Shown: piece after piece, positions 8,257 through 16,924 of the stretch
Numbering within the stretch: position 1 is the first letter of the stretch
How the letters are laid out: each line of letters opens with the position of its first letter
From: Nitrospinaceae bacterium
GTDB lineage: Bacteria > Nitrospinota > Nitrospinia > Nitrospinales > Nitrospinaceae
Assembly (NCBI GenBank): GCA_029261395.1
Contig: JAJDBJ010000047.1
Coordinates: 31,538 to 95,537 of the forward strand
DNA length: 64,000 bases
Reading direction: 5' to 3'
Program-made: the position numbers and the translations under genes
The notes under the pieces: model-generated
Told to the model about the DNA's origin: nothing
The model's input: only the letters and a program-made list of their open reading frames with translations
Databases searched by the model: none

Positions 8257-8922
8257 ATGAAAAAGAAAATCGGAGTCGTGTTGTCGGGATGCGGCGTGTA
8301 CGACGGCGCAGAGGTTCATGAATCGGTCATCACTCTTTTAGCCATCGACCGCGCAGGCGCGGAGGCGGTGTGCATGGCGCCCAACATCAACCAACTGCAC
8401 GTCATCAACCACCTCACCGGTGAGGAAGCCAAAGGCGAAACACGCAACGTGCTGGTGGAGTCGGCACGCATCGCGCGCGGCGACATCAAAGACATCGCGG
8501 ACGTGAAGGCAGACGATCTCGACGCTCTCATTTTCCCCGGCGGGTTCGGCGCGGCCAAGAACCTGTGCGACTTTGCGGTGAAGGGTGAAAACTGTGTGGT
8601 GCACCCGGAAGTGAAACGGCTGGTCAAGGAATTCGAAGCGAAGCAGAAACCGCAGGCGGTGTGTTGCATCGCACCGGCGATGATGGCGAAAATTTACGAG
8701 GACTCGGACGCGAACCCGACGTTGACCATCGGTAACGATGCCGACACCAGTTCCAAAATGGAGGCGATGGGAACCCATCATCAGAACGCAGTGGTGACTG
8801 AAGCGGTGGTGGACGCGCCCAACAGGATCGTCAGCACCCCGGCTTACATGCTGGGGCAAAGCATCGGCGAAGTGGCTGAGGGTATCGATAAAGCGGTTAA
8901 GGAACTGGTGAAGATGATTTGA
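8257..8922 (+). CDS. elbB: Isoprenoid-biosynthesis-associated DJ-1/PfpI-like protein ElbB
   Basis: A 221-residue class I glutamine amidotransferase/DJ-1-superfamily protein with the length and motifs of ElbB (yhbL). Motifs are VVLSGCGVYDGAEVHE at the N-terminus, the long SARIARGDIKDI segment, LIFPGGFGAAKNL, and the nucleophile elbow VCCIAPAM with its cysteine. The family is historically linked to isoprenoid biosynthesis, and the E. coli protein has glyoxalase III-type activity in vitro. It is transcribed alone, divergent from the 7.5-kb cluster, and followed by dispersed repeats. Confidence 0.93.
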   Translation: MKKKIGVVLSGCGVYDGAEVHESVITLLAIDRAGAEAVCMAPNINQLHVINHLTGEEAKGETRNVLVESARIARGDIKDIADVKADDLDALIFPGGFGAAKNLCDFAVKGENCVVHPEVKRLVKEFEAKQKPQAVCCIAPAMMAKIYEDSDANPTLTIGNDADTSSKMEAMGTHHQNAVVTEAVVDAPNRIVSTPAYMLGQSIGEVAEGIDKAVKELVKMI

Positions 8923-8948
8923 CCAGGACCAAAAATTTGACAGGATAA

Positions 8949-9024
8949 AATTTACCGCAGAGGTCACGGAGGGCGCAGAGAAAACCCAATGGACCACAGA
9001 TGAACACAGATAAACACGGATAAA
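8949..9024. repeat. Dispersed intergenic repeat, family D
   Basis: The segment reads CCGCAGAGGTCACGGAGGG, then CACAGATGAACACAGATAAA and CACGGATAAA. Short internal direct repeats of the type ACACAGATAAACACGG are evident. I recognise this type of low-complexity intergenic filler from many bacterial genomes. It only appears once in full here, immediately before repeats C and A. Confidence 0.5.
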
Positions 9025-9027
9025 ACC

Positions 9028-9061
9028 TGCCCCTTATTCAAGGGGAGGATACAGTTGGGTT
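9028..9061 (+). repeat. Dispersed palindromic repeat, family C (copy 1)
   Basis: CCCCTTATTCAAGGGG followed by AGGATACAGTTGGGTT. The same hairpin-plus-tail occurs at 41451-41486 and, inverted, at 41579-41614. Here it is followed 12 bases later by repeat A, as at 41.45 kb. Confidence 0.7.
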
Positions 9062-9073
9062 AGCTTTTAGAGT

Positions 9074-9130
9074 GTAGTTGCCCCATTTATGAGGCGAATT
9101 TCAAAACCGCTCGATAAATCGAGCAACTAC
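9074..9130 (+). repeat. Dispersed palindromic repeat, family A (copy 1)
   Basis: Bounded by the inverted ends GTAGTTGC and GCAACTAC. It contains two internal mini-hairpins, CCCCATTTATGAGG and GCTCGATAAATCGAGC. It matches 41499-41554 nearly base for base. Non-coding. Confidence 0.8.
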
Positions 9131-9190
9131 AACACAGGGAGGAATGATCTAGGTTTATCCTGTCTAAGGGTTTTTCTGGAGGGTGGTGGA

Positions 9191-10660
9191 TCAATTACCG
9201 CGGTTGGCCTGCAGGATTTTATCGACCGTGCGTGAGGTGGACAGGCCTTTGACGATGGGGATCAGCGCCACGCGCGCGCCGTAGCTTTCGACGATTTCAC
9301 GTCCGACGACGTCTTCCAGTTTGTAGTCGTCGCCTTTCACCAACACATCGGGACGGATTTCGCGGATCAGGCTTTCGGGCGTTTCTTCATTGAAGATGGT
9401 GATGTAATCGACGTCCTGCAGGGCGGACAGGATATTGGCGCGCTCTGTCTGGGATTTGATCGGTCGCCCGTCGCCCTTGATGGCGCGGACCGATTCGTCG
9501 CTGTTGATCCCGAGGATCAGGATATCCCCCTGCTTTTTGGCCTGCTGTAAAAACTCGATGTGCCCGCCGTGAATCAAATCGAAACAACCGTTGGTGAACA
9601 CGATCGACTTGCCGACGCTTTTCGCCAGACTCACGATTTGTTTGACTTCGTTCAACTCCAGCACGGCGCTGGAGGTGCGTAGCATTTCCTCTTTCAGAAA
9701 TTCGTTGATCTCGTCCAGCGTAACCACAGCGGTGCCGATTTTGCCGACGACGATACCTGCCGACATGTTGGCCAGCCACGCGGCTTCTTCGTAACTGAAA
9801 CCGCTGAACAGGGACATCCCAAACACACTGATGACGGTATCGCCCGCACCGGTCACGTCGTACACTTCCTTGGCCACGGTTGAGATTTCGAAGGGCTTGT
9901 CTTTCTTGTGATAAAAAATCATCCCATCCTTGCCGCGTGTGATGAGAATACCTTCCGACTTGGTCAGGGTGAGCAGGTACTCCGCCGCCCGGTCCAGATC
10001 TTCACGGCTGTTGATCTTGATGGGCGCGACCCGTTCCACTTCGCTCTGGTTGGGGGTGATGACGGTAGCGCCATTGTACTTGTGAAAATCCGTCCCTTTG
10101 GGGTCCACCACCACCTGCTTCTTGGCGTTTTTGGCGCAGTGCATGATGGTGTGGGTGATTTTTTCCGTCAAAATGCCCTTGTGGTAGTCGGAACAGATCA
10201 CGCCGTCCATTTCCGGAATGATGGCCTCGATGTATTGGATAAATTTGTTTTCGGTTTCGTCGGTGATGGGCCGGTTGTCTTCCTTGTCGATCCGTAGCAC
10301 CTGCTGATTGTTGGCGATGACGCGCACCTTGGAGGTGGTGGGTCGATGCACGAACCGATAGATGCCGTCGGTGTTAATGGACCGGTTCTTGATCAGCTCG
10401 AGCAATTTGTCGCCTTTTTCATCGCGCCCGATGCCACCGGCGAGATACACCTCGCAACCGAGGGCCACCAGATTGTTGGCAACGTTTGCGGCTCCGCCCA
10501 GAGACAGGTTTTCCGATTTGGATTCCAGCACCGGTACCGGCGCCTCAGGCGAAATGCGATTCACCGTTCCCCAGATGTACTCGTCGAGAATCAGGTCACC
10601 CACCACCAAAACCTTGGGTCGTTTTTTATTGTCGAAAAAATGTTTGAACTTGGCTTTCAC
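9191..10660 (-). CDS. hldE: Bifunctional D-beta-D-heptose 7-phosphate kinase / heptose 1-phosphate adenylyltransferase
   Basis: A 489-residue two-domain enzyme of ADP-heptose synthesis for the LPS core. Residues about 15-320 are a PfkB/ribokinase domain (VVGDLILDEYIWG, SLGGAANVANNL, and the anion-hole motif DVTGAGDTV). Residues about 345-489 are a cytidylyltransferase-like domain with FTNGCFDLIHGGHIEFL and IKSQTERANILSAL. Length matches HldE. It begins with GTG directly after the gmhA stop (GAATAAGTG), so translational coupling is likely. GmhA is adjacent and HldD is 14 kb away at 24.8 kb, which together give most of the ADP-L-glycero-D-manno-heptose route; a GmhB phosphatase was not seen. 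Confidence 0.96.
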   Translation of the reverse strand: MKAKFKHFFDNKKRPKVLVVGDLILDEYIWGTVNRISPEAPVPVLESKSENLSLGGAANVANNLVALGCEVYLAGGIGRDEKGDKLLELIKNRSINTDGIYRFVHRPTTSKVRVIANNQQVLRIDKEDNRPITDETENKFIQYIEAIIPEMDGVICSDYHKGILTEKITHTIMHCAKNAKKQVVVDPKGTDFHKYNGATVITPNQSEVERVAPIKINSREDLDRAAEYLLTLTKSEGILITRGKDGMIFYHKKDKPFEISTVAKEVYDVTGAGDTVISVFGMSLFSGFSYEEAAWLANMSAGIVVGKIGTAVVTLDEINEFLKEEMLRTSSAVLELNEVKQIVSLAKSVGKSIVFTNGCFDLIHGGHIEFLQQAKKQGDILILGINSDESVRAIKGDGRPIKSQTERANILSALQDVDYITIFNEETPESLIREIRPDVLVKGDDYKLEDVVGREIVESYGARVALIPIVKGLSTSRTVDKILQANRGN

Positions 10661-11224
10661 TTATTCAAATTCCTCGTCGAGGATTTCGCAGATGATATGC
10701 CCGATGGTGATATGCGCTTCCTGAATGCGGGCGGTATTTGAAGACGGGACCACGATGGCCAGATCAACCTTGCCCTTTAATTTTCCGCCCTCATTGCCCA
10801 AAAGTCCAATGGTTTTAGCGCCTATTTCGCGAGCCTTATCGACCGCCCGGATGACGTTTTCCGAGTTTCCGCTGGTGCTGATGGCGATAACCACGTCTTC
10901 TTTTTTGGCCAAACCCTCCACCTGGCGCGAAAACACGGCATCGTACCCGTAATCGTTACCGACACAGGTCAGGATGGACGAGTCCACTGTCAGGGCGATT
11001 GCCGCGACTGGCCGACGTTCTTTCTTATAGCGGCCGATGAATTCGGCGGCGATGTGCTGGGCATCGGCCGCGCTACCGCCATTGCCCATCAGCATCATTT
11101 TGCCACCATTTGCATAACTGGCCCGCGTCATGTTGACGGCTTCCAGAATTTTGTCCGCCAACGTATCCGCGACGGTTTTTTTTAACTCTGCGCTTTCATA
11201 AAGAAATTCTTTGATACGATCCAT
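10661..11224 (-). CDS. gmhA: Phosphoheptose isomerase (sedoheptulose 7-phosphate isomerase)
   Basis: A 187-residue SIS-domain protein that converts sedoheptulose 7-phosphate to D-glycero-D-manno-heptose 7-phosphate. Family motifs are MLMGNGGSAADAQHIAAEF, the RRPVAAIALTVDSSILTCVGNDYGY block (only ends quoted in order), ISTSGNSENVIRA and QEAHITIGHIICE. It lies two bases after radC and directly before hldE, so the heptose genes are co-expressed within the def-fmt-uxs-radC-gmhA-hldE operon. Confidence 0.95.
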   Translation of the reverse strand: MDRIKEFLYESAELKKTVADTLADKILEAVNMTRASYANGGKMMLMGNGGSAADAQHIAAEFIGRYKKERRPVAAIALTVDSSILTCVGNDYGYDAVFSRQVEGLAKKEDVVIAISTSGNSENVIRAVDKAREIGAKTIGLLGNEGGKLKGKVDLAIVVPSSNTARIQEAHITIGHIICEILDEEFE

Positions 11225-11226
11225 AT

Positions 11227-11925
11227 TTAAATCATCCCTTCGTCTGCAAAACTGTAAAATTCCGTTCCACCGATTATAATGTGGTCCAATAATTTGATCC
11301 CGATAATTTCTCCGGCCTTACTCACCCGATGCGTGATTTCGATATCCGCCTGACTGGGGGACGGGTCACCACTGGGATGGTTGTGAACCAGAACAATCCT
11401 GCTCGCCGATTCCTTGATCGCGGGGATCATCACTTCCCTCGGATGCACAATGCTGGAATTGACACTGCCTTCTGATATAACAAAATCGTTGATGATTTTA
11501 AGTTTGTTGTCCAGCAAGGCGACTTTGACGACTTCCTTTCTAAGGTTTTTCATGAAGGGCGAAAAGTATTCCACGAATGCCCGGCTGGTAGTCATCCTGT
11601 CTGTATTGCCGGACCGGATGGAGGCCATCCGCTTGCCCACCTCCAACGCCGCCTTGATCTGAGAGGCCTTCGCCAACCCAATCCCTTTTACCTTGCAGAG
11701 CTCATGAATCGAAGCGCGGTCCAGATCACTCAGATTCCCAAACACCTTGAGAAGGTCGCGGCAGATATCAACGGCACTTTTGTTAGCGCCGCTGGCTCCC
11801 GAACCGATCAGAATGGCCAGCAATTGAGCATCAGAAAGCGAGTCTCCTCCAAGCTTGGCCAACCGTTCGCGGGGACGTTCATCTTCGGGCCAATGCTTGA
11901 TTGAAGAAGCGTCTTCTTTTCCCAT
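11227..11925 (-). CDS. radC: RadC/JAB-domain protein
   Basis: A 232-residue RadC-family protein. An N-terminal helix-hairpin-helix region (KVKGIGLAKASQIKAALE) is followed by a JAB/MPN-like metalloprotease-fold domain with EGSVNSSIVHPREV and HNHPSGDPSPSQADIEIT, the HxH...D zinc-site pattern. The early proposal of a DNA repair role is not supported for the family, and the biochemical function is unclear. Length is standard. It is embedded between UXS and gmhA with gaps of only a few bases, so it is co-transcribed with sugar-nucleotide genes; the reason is not evident. Confidence 0.95.
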   Translation of the reverse strand: MGKEDASSIKHWPEDERPRERLAKLGGDSLSDAQLLAILIGSGASGANKSAVDICRDLLKVFGNLSDLDRASIHELCKVKGIGLAKASQIKAALEVGKRMASIRSGNTDRMTTSRAFVEYFSPFMKNLRKEVVKVALLDNKLKIINDFVISEGSVNSSIVHPREVMIPAIKESASRIVLVHNHPSGDPSPSQADIEITHRVSKAGEIIGIKLLDHIIIGGTEFYSFADEGMI

Positions 11926-11929
11926 AAGC

Positions 11930-12880
11930 TCACGGTTCGGTTTTGTGTGCGTCGATGTGCTTTCGGAAATAGTCCAATGTATCCCGCAATCCTTCTTCCA
12001 ACTTGACCTTCGGTTCCCAGTCCAACAGTTTCCGCGCCTGGCTGATGTCCGGTTGCCTCACTTTGGGATCATCCTCGGGCAACGGCTTGAAAACAATCTT
12101 ACTCCGGCTCCCGGTCACTTGCAAAATTTTCTCCGCCATCTCAAGCAAGGTCATTTCAATGGGATTCCCTATATTGACCGGATTCGTATGCCCGGATTTC
12201 AGAAGCCGGATGAAGCCATCAATGAGATCGGACACATAGCAGAAACTACGGGTCTGTGAACCGTCGCCATACACGGTGAGATCCTCCCCCTTCAACGCTT
12301 GATAAAGAAAATTGGGGATGGCGCGTCCGTCGTTGATCGCCATGCGCGGTCCGTAGGTATTAAAAATACGGACGATGCGGGTATCGACCCCGTGGGTGCG
12401 ATGATAGGCCATGGTCATGGCTTCGGAAAAACGTTTGGGCTCGTCGTACACACTGCGCGGCCCGATGGGATTGACGTTGCCCCAGTACGTCTCCTGCTGT
12501 GGGTGCTCCAACGGGTCGCCGTACACCTCCGAAGTGGAGGCCATGAAGAACACCGCCCCTTTTTCGCGGGCCAACTCCAACGCGTTGTAAGTGCCAAACG
12601 ATCCCACCTTGAGCGTTTCTACCGGGTGAGCGTAGTAGTCCACAGGACTGGCGGGAGACGCCAGATTCATGACGTGATCCAGTTTGCCCGCCACCGTGAA
12701 CGGTTGTGAGATATCCTGGTTCACAAAATGAAACCGGTCGCTCTGGATATGGGCGATGTTGTCCATGCTCCCGGTGATCAGGTTATCCATGCAAATCACT
12801 TCATGGCCTGCGTTCAACAGAGTGTCGCACAAATGCGAACCCAGAAATCCTGCGCCCCCTGTCACCAATGTTCTTTCCAT
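11930..12880 (-). CDS. UDP-glucuronate decarboxylase-like NAD-dependent epimerase/dehydratase
   Basis: A 316-residue extended short-chain dehydrogenase. The nucleotide motif is [14 protein letters not shown], and the active site has the [12 protein letters not shown] serine and the [13 protein letters not shown]yr-x3-Lys-like segment (YDEPK). The following [13 protein letters not shown] block and the [11 protein letters not shown] signature match UDP-glucuronate decarboxylases (UXS), which make UDP-xylose. It is 16 bp downstream of fmt and 4 bp upstream of radC. UDP-xylose or a related sugar could feed LPS or a surface glycan. Confidence 0.88.
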   Translation of the reverse strand: MERTLVTGGAGFLGSHLCDTLLNAGHEVICMDNLITGSMDNIAHIQSDRFHFVNQDISQPFTVAGKLDHVMNLASPASPVDYYAHPVETLKVGSFGTYNALELAREKGAVFFMASTSEVYGDPLEHPQQETYWGNVNPIGPRSVYDEPKRFSEAMTMAYHRTHGVDTRIVRIFNTYGPRMAINDGRAIPNFLYQALKGEDLTVYGDGSQTRSFCYVSDLIDGFIRLLKSGHTNPVNIGNPIEMTLLEMAEKILQVTGSRSKIVFKPLPEDDPKVRQPDISQARKLLDWEPKVKLEEGLRDTLDYFRKHIDAHKTEP

Positions 12881-12896
12881 TTATTGCCTGCCTCTT

Positions 12897-13844
12897 CTAA
12901 GCGGAAACTTCGGAAACGTCAAACCGCTCGCCGGGTTCCACCGGGTGCCCCTGCAAATAACTTTTGACGGCCATCTTTTTTTTACCTTCCGGTTGAATTT
13001 CGGTCACGATGATCCTGTCTTTCAAGGTCCCGACTTCAATTCCATAATCGGACACACGCATCACCACACCCGGCGCATCATCTTTTGTTCCGGGTCCGGT
13101 TTCGACTTTGCAGAAACGCAGACGCTTGCCCTTTAAAAATCCAAACGCCCCCGGCCAGGGTTCCATGCCACGGACCCGGTTTCGAATGGTTTCCGCTTCC
13201 TGATCCCAATGCAGGCAACCGTCTTCTTTTTTGAGTTTGGGTGCGTAAGTCGACTCGGCATCGTTTTGGGAAATGAACGTCAACGGGCCTTTTTCCAATT
13301 GGTCGACCGTCTCCAGGGCCAAGGCCCCGCCCGCTTCTGATAATTTATCGTGAAGGTGTTGAGCGGTATCGTCATTTTCAATCGCAACTTTTTTCATGAG
13401 CAGGATATCGCCGGTATCCAGTCCCTTGTCCATTCTCATGGTGGTGACACCCGATTCCTTATCGCCGTTGATGATAGCCCAGTTGATCGGCGCCGCTCCC
13501 CGGTATTTGGGTAGCAGGGACGCATGAATGTTCATGCAAAAATGCTTTGGCAATGATAAAAGGTTTTCCCGCAGGATCTGACCGTAGGCAATCACCACAA
13601 TCAGATCGGGTTGCAACTCTGCCAGTTCCGCAACAAACTCAGGTGCGCTGGCCTTCTCGGGTTGATACACCTTAATCCCCTGCTCCAAAGCATACCGCTT
13701 CACCGGGGAGGCCTGCATTTCCTGTCCACGTCCTTTGGGCCGATCCGGCTGAGTCACCACGGCTAGAATAGAATGTTGGGAAGTGTGAAGTTTCTTCAGA
13801 GTCGGCACGGCAAAGTCCGGGGTACCCATGAAAACAAGATTCAT
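12897..13844 (-). CDS. fmt: Methionyl-tRNA formyltransferase
   Basis: A 315-residue enzyme that formylates initiator Met-tRNA. The N-terminal formyltransferase fold starts [16 protein letters not shown]. The folate-binding and active-site segment is present as [21 protein letters not shown] (Asn, His and, later, the DTGDILL aspartate). The C-terminal OB-like domain carries [11 protein letters not shown]. Length is typical. It overlaps def by four bases, the usual def-fmt arrangement. Confidence 0.97.
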   Translation of the reverse strand: MNLVFMGTPDFAVPTLKKLHTSQHSILAVVTQPDRPKGRGQEMQASPVKRYALEQGIKVYQPEKASAPEFVAELAELQPDLIVVIAYGQILRENLLSLPKHFCMNIHASLLPKYRGAAPINWAIINGDKESGVTTMRMDKGLDTGDILLMKKVAIENDDTAQHLHDKLSEAGGALALETVDQLEKGPLTFISQNDAESTYAPKLKKEDGCLHWDQEAETIRNRVRGMEPWPGAFGFLKGKRLRFCKVETGPGTKDDAPGVVMRVSDYGIEVGTLKDRIIVTEIQPEGKKKMAVKSYLQGHPVEPGERFDVSEVSA

Positions 13845-14353
13845 TCCTGCGTCTCTTTCAATATTTTTTTAAATTTCCGCTTCAACATGTCGCGCTTGAT
13901 CTTGCCCAGCATATCCCAGAACAACTTGCCTTCGAGGTGATCCATTTCATGCTGGAATGCGCGTGCCATGAAACCCTCCACTTCCATACGGACATCCTTG
14001 CCGTTCAGGTCCACGCCTTTGACTTCCACCCGTTGGAATCGTTTGACGTCGGCATAGACCTCGGGAATACTCAAACAACCCTCTTGTCCCGTTTGTTCTT
14101 CCTCTGAGGCGGTGATGACGGGGTTGACGATGATGAGAGGTTCATGCTTTTCTTCTTTAAACCCCAGATCCACGACGATCAATCGTGAAGCAATACCCAC
14201 CTGATTGGCGGCCAGACCCACTCCCGACGCGGCATACATGGTTTCGATCATATCCTCAGACAAAGTCACAAGACCCTCATTGATATTCTGGATCAAGTCG
14301 CACTTTTTACGCAGGACAGGGTCGAGACAATTCTTGATGGTTAAAACAGACAT
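13841..14353 (-). CDS. def: Peptide deformylase
   Basis: A 170-residue iron/zinc enzyme that removes N-formyl from nascent proteins. All three motifs are present: GVGLAANQVG (motif 1), EGCLSIPE with the metal-binding Cys (motif 2) and QHEMDHLEG with the HExxH-type ligands (motif 3). I start at MSVLTIKN because known deformylases begin there. An ATG 11 codons upstream (MLGPIRVPR) is possible but has a GGAG too close to it. The C-terminal KRKFKKILKE basic tail is usual. Confidence 0.95.
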   Translation of the reverse strand: MSVLTIKNCLDPVLRKKCDLIQNINEGLVTLSEDMIETMYAASGVGLAANQVGIASRLIVVDLGFKEEKHEPLIIVNPVITASEEEQTGQEGCLSIPEVYADVKRFQRVEVKGVDLNGKDVRMEVEGFMARAFQHEMDHLEGKLFWDMLGKIKRDMLKRKFKKILKETQE

Positions 14354-14536
14354 GAAAATCCGAGGCACTCTGATCGGGCCCAACATCTCTCCAACGGGGC
14401 CCGAGGGACCGGGACTCCTGCTGAACAGACTGCGGCTCGAAAAATTAGTATCACTGTAACTCGTCTATTATAAGGCATTTAATGCAGGAGATCAGCAATA
14501 AGCAGGAAAAACATGAAGGAAATCCGGCTTTTGTTT

Positions 14537-16762
14537 TTAACCCGGTAGGGCGGCGGGATTCGCCTTCTTGATCGGTAGTAAAATGGTAAAGGTGGTTCCG
14601 CGTCCCGGCAGGCTGTCGACCAGAATCTCCCCCCTATGTTTTTTGATAATCCCATAGGTCACCGAAAGCCCCAGACCCGTGCCTTTGACACCGGGCTTGG
14701 TGGTGAAGAACGGGTCAAAAATATTCTTCATTATTTGGGTGGAAATTCCCGCTCCGGTGTCTCTGATTTGAATCTGCGCATTGCCGTTCTTGGTCGATGT
14801 GGTAATGGTCACCCTGCCCCCACCTTCGGGGATCGCCTCTTCGGCGTTTTGTAAAATATTTAAAATAACCTGCATGAACTGGTCCGGAACGGCTTGAATA
14901 CTTGGCATGTCCGCTGCATATTCTTTGACCAGATGGATACCGCGCATACCGAATCTCTCATGAATCAAAAGAATCATGTCGTCGATGGACTCATGAATAT
15001 CAATCCATTCTTTTTCATCCGTCGACGGGCTGTGAAAATCGAGAACTTTCCGGATCAGCATCGCTACCCGGTCACACTCCTGTATCGCTAATCTAACAAA
15101 ACGAGTGTCGTTTTCTTCCATTGGGACCCGCCTCAATATTTTTTCAAGAACATTGCGTATACCAAAAATAGGATTGTTGAACTCATGGGCCATGGAAGCC
15201 GCCATCTTGCCGGTGGCGGATAATTTTTCGGCGTGTAGCAGTTGCAAATGAGTCGATTCCAGATCGGCCGTCCTTTGCATGACCAGTTCTTCGAGGTGGT
15301 GACGATGTCCGGCTAGTTCTTCTTCTGTCTTTTTCTTTTCGGTGATGTCTTGAACGATGCCTACAAAAACCGGAAAGACCTCGGTTTGCGACAACTGGAT
15401 CCGGGTTTCGATCGGATAAAAGGTTCCGTCTTTACGCTGGTGACGGGTCTGGAAAGTCACCAGATCACCGGTACCGTAGCGGAGCGGCTTAAGAAGCGTT
15501 TCAAAATCCTTTAGGGAGAGATCGGGCTTCAGATCTACCGGTGTTAAGGACTGCAGTTCGTCCAGCGTATAACCCAGATTCTCCTGGGCTCCCCGGTTGA
15601 CTTGAACAAATTTGAGAGTTTTTGCATCGAACAAATAAATTTCATTGGAGGATTCGTCCAGCACTCGACCAAATCGGACCGATTGCGTGTAAGCGCTCTC
15701 CGCTTCAGTCGCCGCCGCGGATAGAATCAGCGTCATGATCGTCAGGACCAGCAGGTACGATTGCAACAAGGCAAGCGATTCGTCTAAAGGCCCCAGGGTG
15801 AACGGTCCTCTTCCTGCCATCGTTCCCCAGACAGCTGTTGAGGAAACCATCAGGATCGCAATCACGGTTCCGGGATGGCCAAAGCGGTATGCGGCCCAGA
15901 CGAGGCACGGAGCCAGCAGGTAAACCAAGGGGTAATGACTGTATTGCAACCAATCCCCAAACACCATCTGGCTGGTAATGTAAAACAATAATAATAAAAT
16001 ACTGACTTCAATCCTGCGGGCGGGGGTCCATCTAAAACTTAAAGGCTGACGAAACACAAAAAACAGAGGGGCAACCAGAAGAACCCCCATAACATCTCCC
16101 AGCCACCAAGTAACCCCTTCTTGAACAAGTTTCTCCGATGGCAGATGACCGCCCCAATTGAGAATAGTCATGCTCATTAAGGCGCTGACGATACATCCCA
16201 CACCCGCCACAAGAAATATGAAAATCAGGGTATCTTTGATCCGATTCAATGGAGTGGATGAATTGACAAATCGGTTAAACAGAAAGGCACCCACAAGCGC
16301 CTGGGTGACGGCCGCCAGGGCCATTCCGGAACTGGTCAACATCATGGTAAAAACCGGCACATCCACAGAAGGAGCCACATAGTTCATGAACCAGGCATTG
16401 AATGCCAGGGCCCCCAAAAAAACTCCCGGCCATAGCCGAGCCCCGCAACAGATAACTCCCCCCAGCGCCACCCCGGCCGCGAGATAAATGGGCAAACTAA
16501 AGCCATCCGGCAGGCCCACGGTACTGATACTCCAAGCCGTAATAAAATACATTCCGGCCAGCGCGATTATTTTCAACCCTTGATTTTGAGCGGTCATAGG
16601 TGAATCTACCGTATCAGATAACATTGCTTCGAATAACTGTCTTGTTTTCCCTTGAGTATAAGGCCCACCTTGACGCGACTCCAGACCTTTTTCCATGGTT
16701 CGGGATAGCCTTTTCACCCTTGATTTTAGAGGACCTCCAAAGATAGACTGCCTCCAATTCAC
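14537..16762 (-). CDS. MASE1-PAS sensor histidine kinase
   Basis: A 741-residue membrane histidine kinase. Residues about 65-365 are a multi-pass integral sensor of MASE1 type (GLPDGFSLPIYLAAGVALGG and WWLGDVMGVLLVAPLF). A PAS domain with a PAC tail follows (SNEIYLFDAKTL to FVGIVQDITEKK). Then come a HisKA with MAASMAHEFNNPIFGIRNVL (phospho-His in AHEFNNP) and an HATPase with N-box NILQNAEEAIPEGG and G-boxes RDTGAGIS and GTGLGLSVTYGI. No receiver domain and no response regulator next to it. The start is uncertain: GTG at 16762 gives a 55-residue hydrophilic lead, and internal ATGs at codons 23, 47 and 56 are alternatives, none with a good SD. It is divergent from the cyclase-TIR operon and may regulate or respond with it. 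Confidence 0.9.
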   Translation of the reverse strand: MNWRQSIFGGPLKSRVKRLSRTMEKGLESRQGGPYTQGKTRQLFEAMLSDTVDSPMTAQNQGLKIIALAGMYFITAWSISTVGLPDGFSLPIYLAAGVALGGVICCGARLWPGVFLGALAFNAWFMNYVAPSVDVPVFTMMLTSSGMALAAVTQALVGAFLFNRFVNSSTPLNRIKDTLIFIFLVAGVGCIVSALMSMTILNWGGHLPSEKLVQEGVTWWLGDVMGVLLVAPLFFVFRQPLSFRWTPARRIEVSILLLLFYITSQMVFGDWLQYSHYPLVYLLAPCLVWAAYRFGHPGTVIAILMVSSTAVWGTMAGRGPFTLGPLDESLALLQSYLLVLTIMTLILSAAATEAESAYTQSVRFGRVLDESSNEIYLFDAKTLKFVQVNRGAQENLGYTLDELQSLTPVDLKPDLSLKDFETLLKPLRYGTGDLVTFQTRHQRKDGTFYPIETRIQLSQTEVFPVFVGIVQDITEKKKTEEELAGHRHHLEELVMQRTADLESTHLQLLHAEKLSATGKMAASMAHEFNNPIFGIRNVLEKILRRVPMEENDTRFVRLAIQECDRVAMLIRKVLDFHSPSTDEKEWIDIHESIDDMILLIHERFGMRGIHLVKEYAADMPSIQAVPDQFMQVILNILQNAEEAIPEGGGRVTITTSTKNGNAQIQIRDTGAGISTQIMKNIFDPFFTTKPGVKGTGLGLSVTYGIIKKHRGEILVDSLPGRGTTFTILLPIKKANPAALPG

Positions 16763-16924
16763 CTAAAATCAACGAAATCCTCCAAATCCGTGAAGAATCA
16801 AAGGGTTTCATTTGGGAATCGTCACCGGAAACTTTTCGGTTTCATTTATCAAAAGACGTCCTTTGAGTTAGAATGGAATGTACCTTACCCACGTAATTTC
16901 AGTACTATAAAAGGATTTCAGGAC

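Noticed and set aside
16790..16924. 45-codon extension of the cyclase gene
   Set aside because: No SD, no family similarity, while ATG 16925 has AAGGA upstream.
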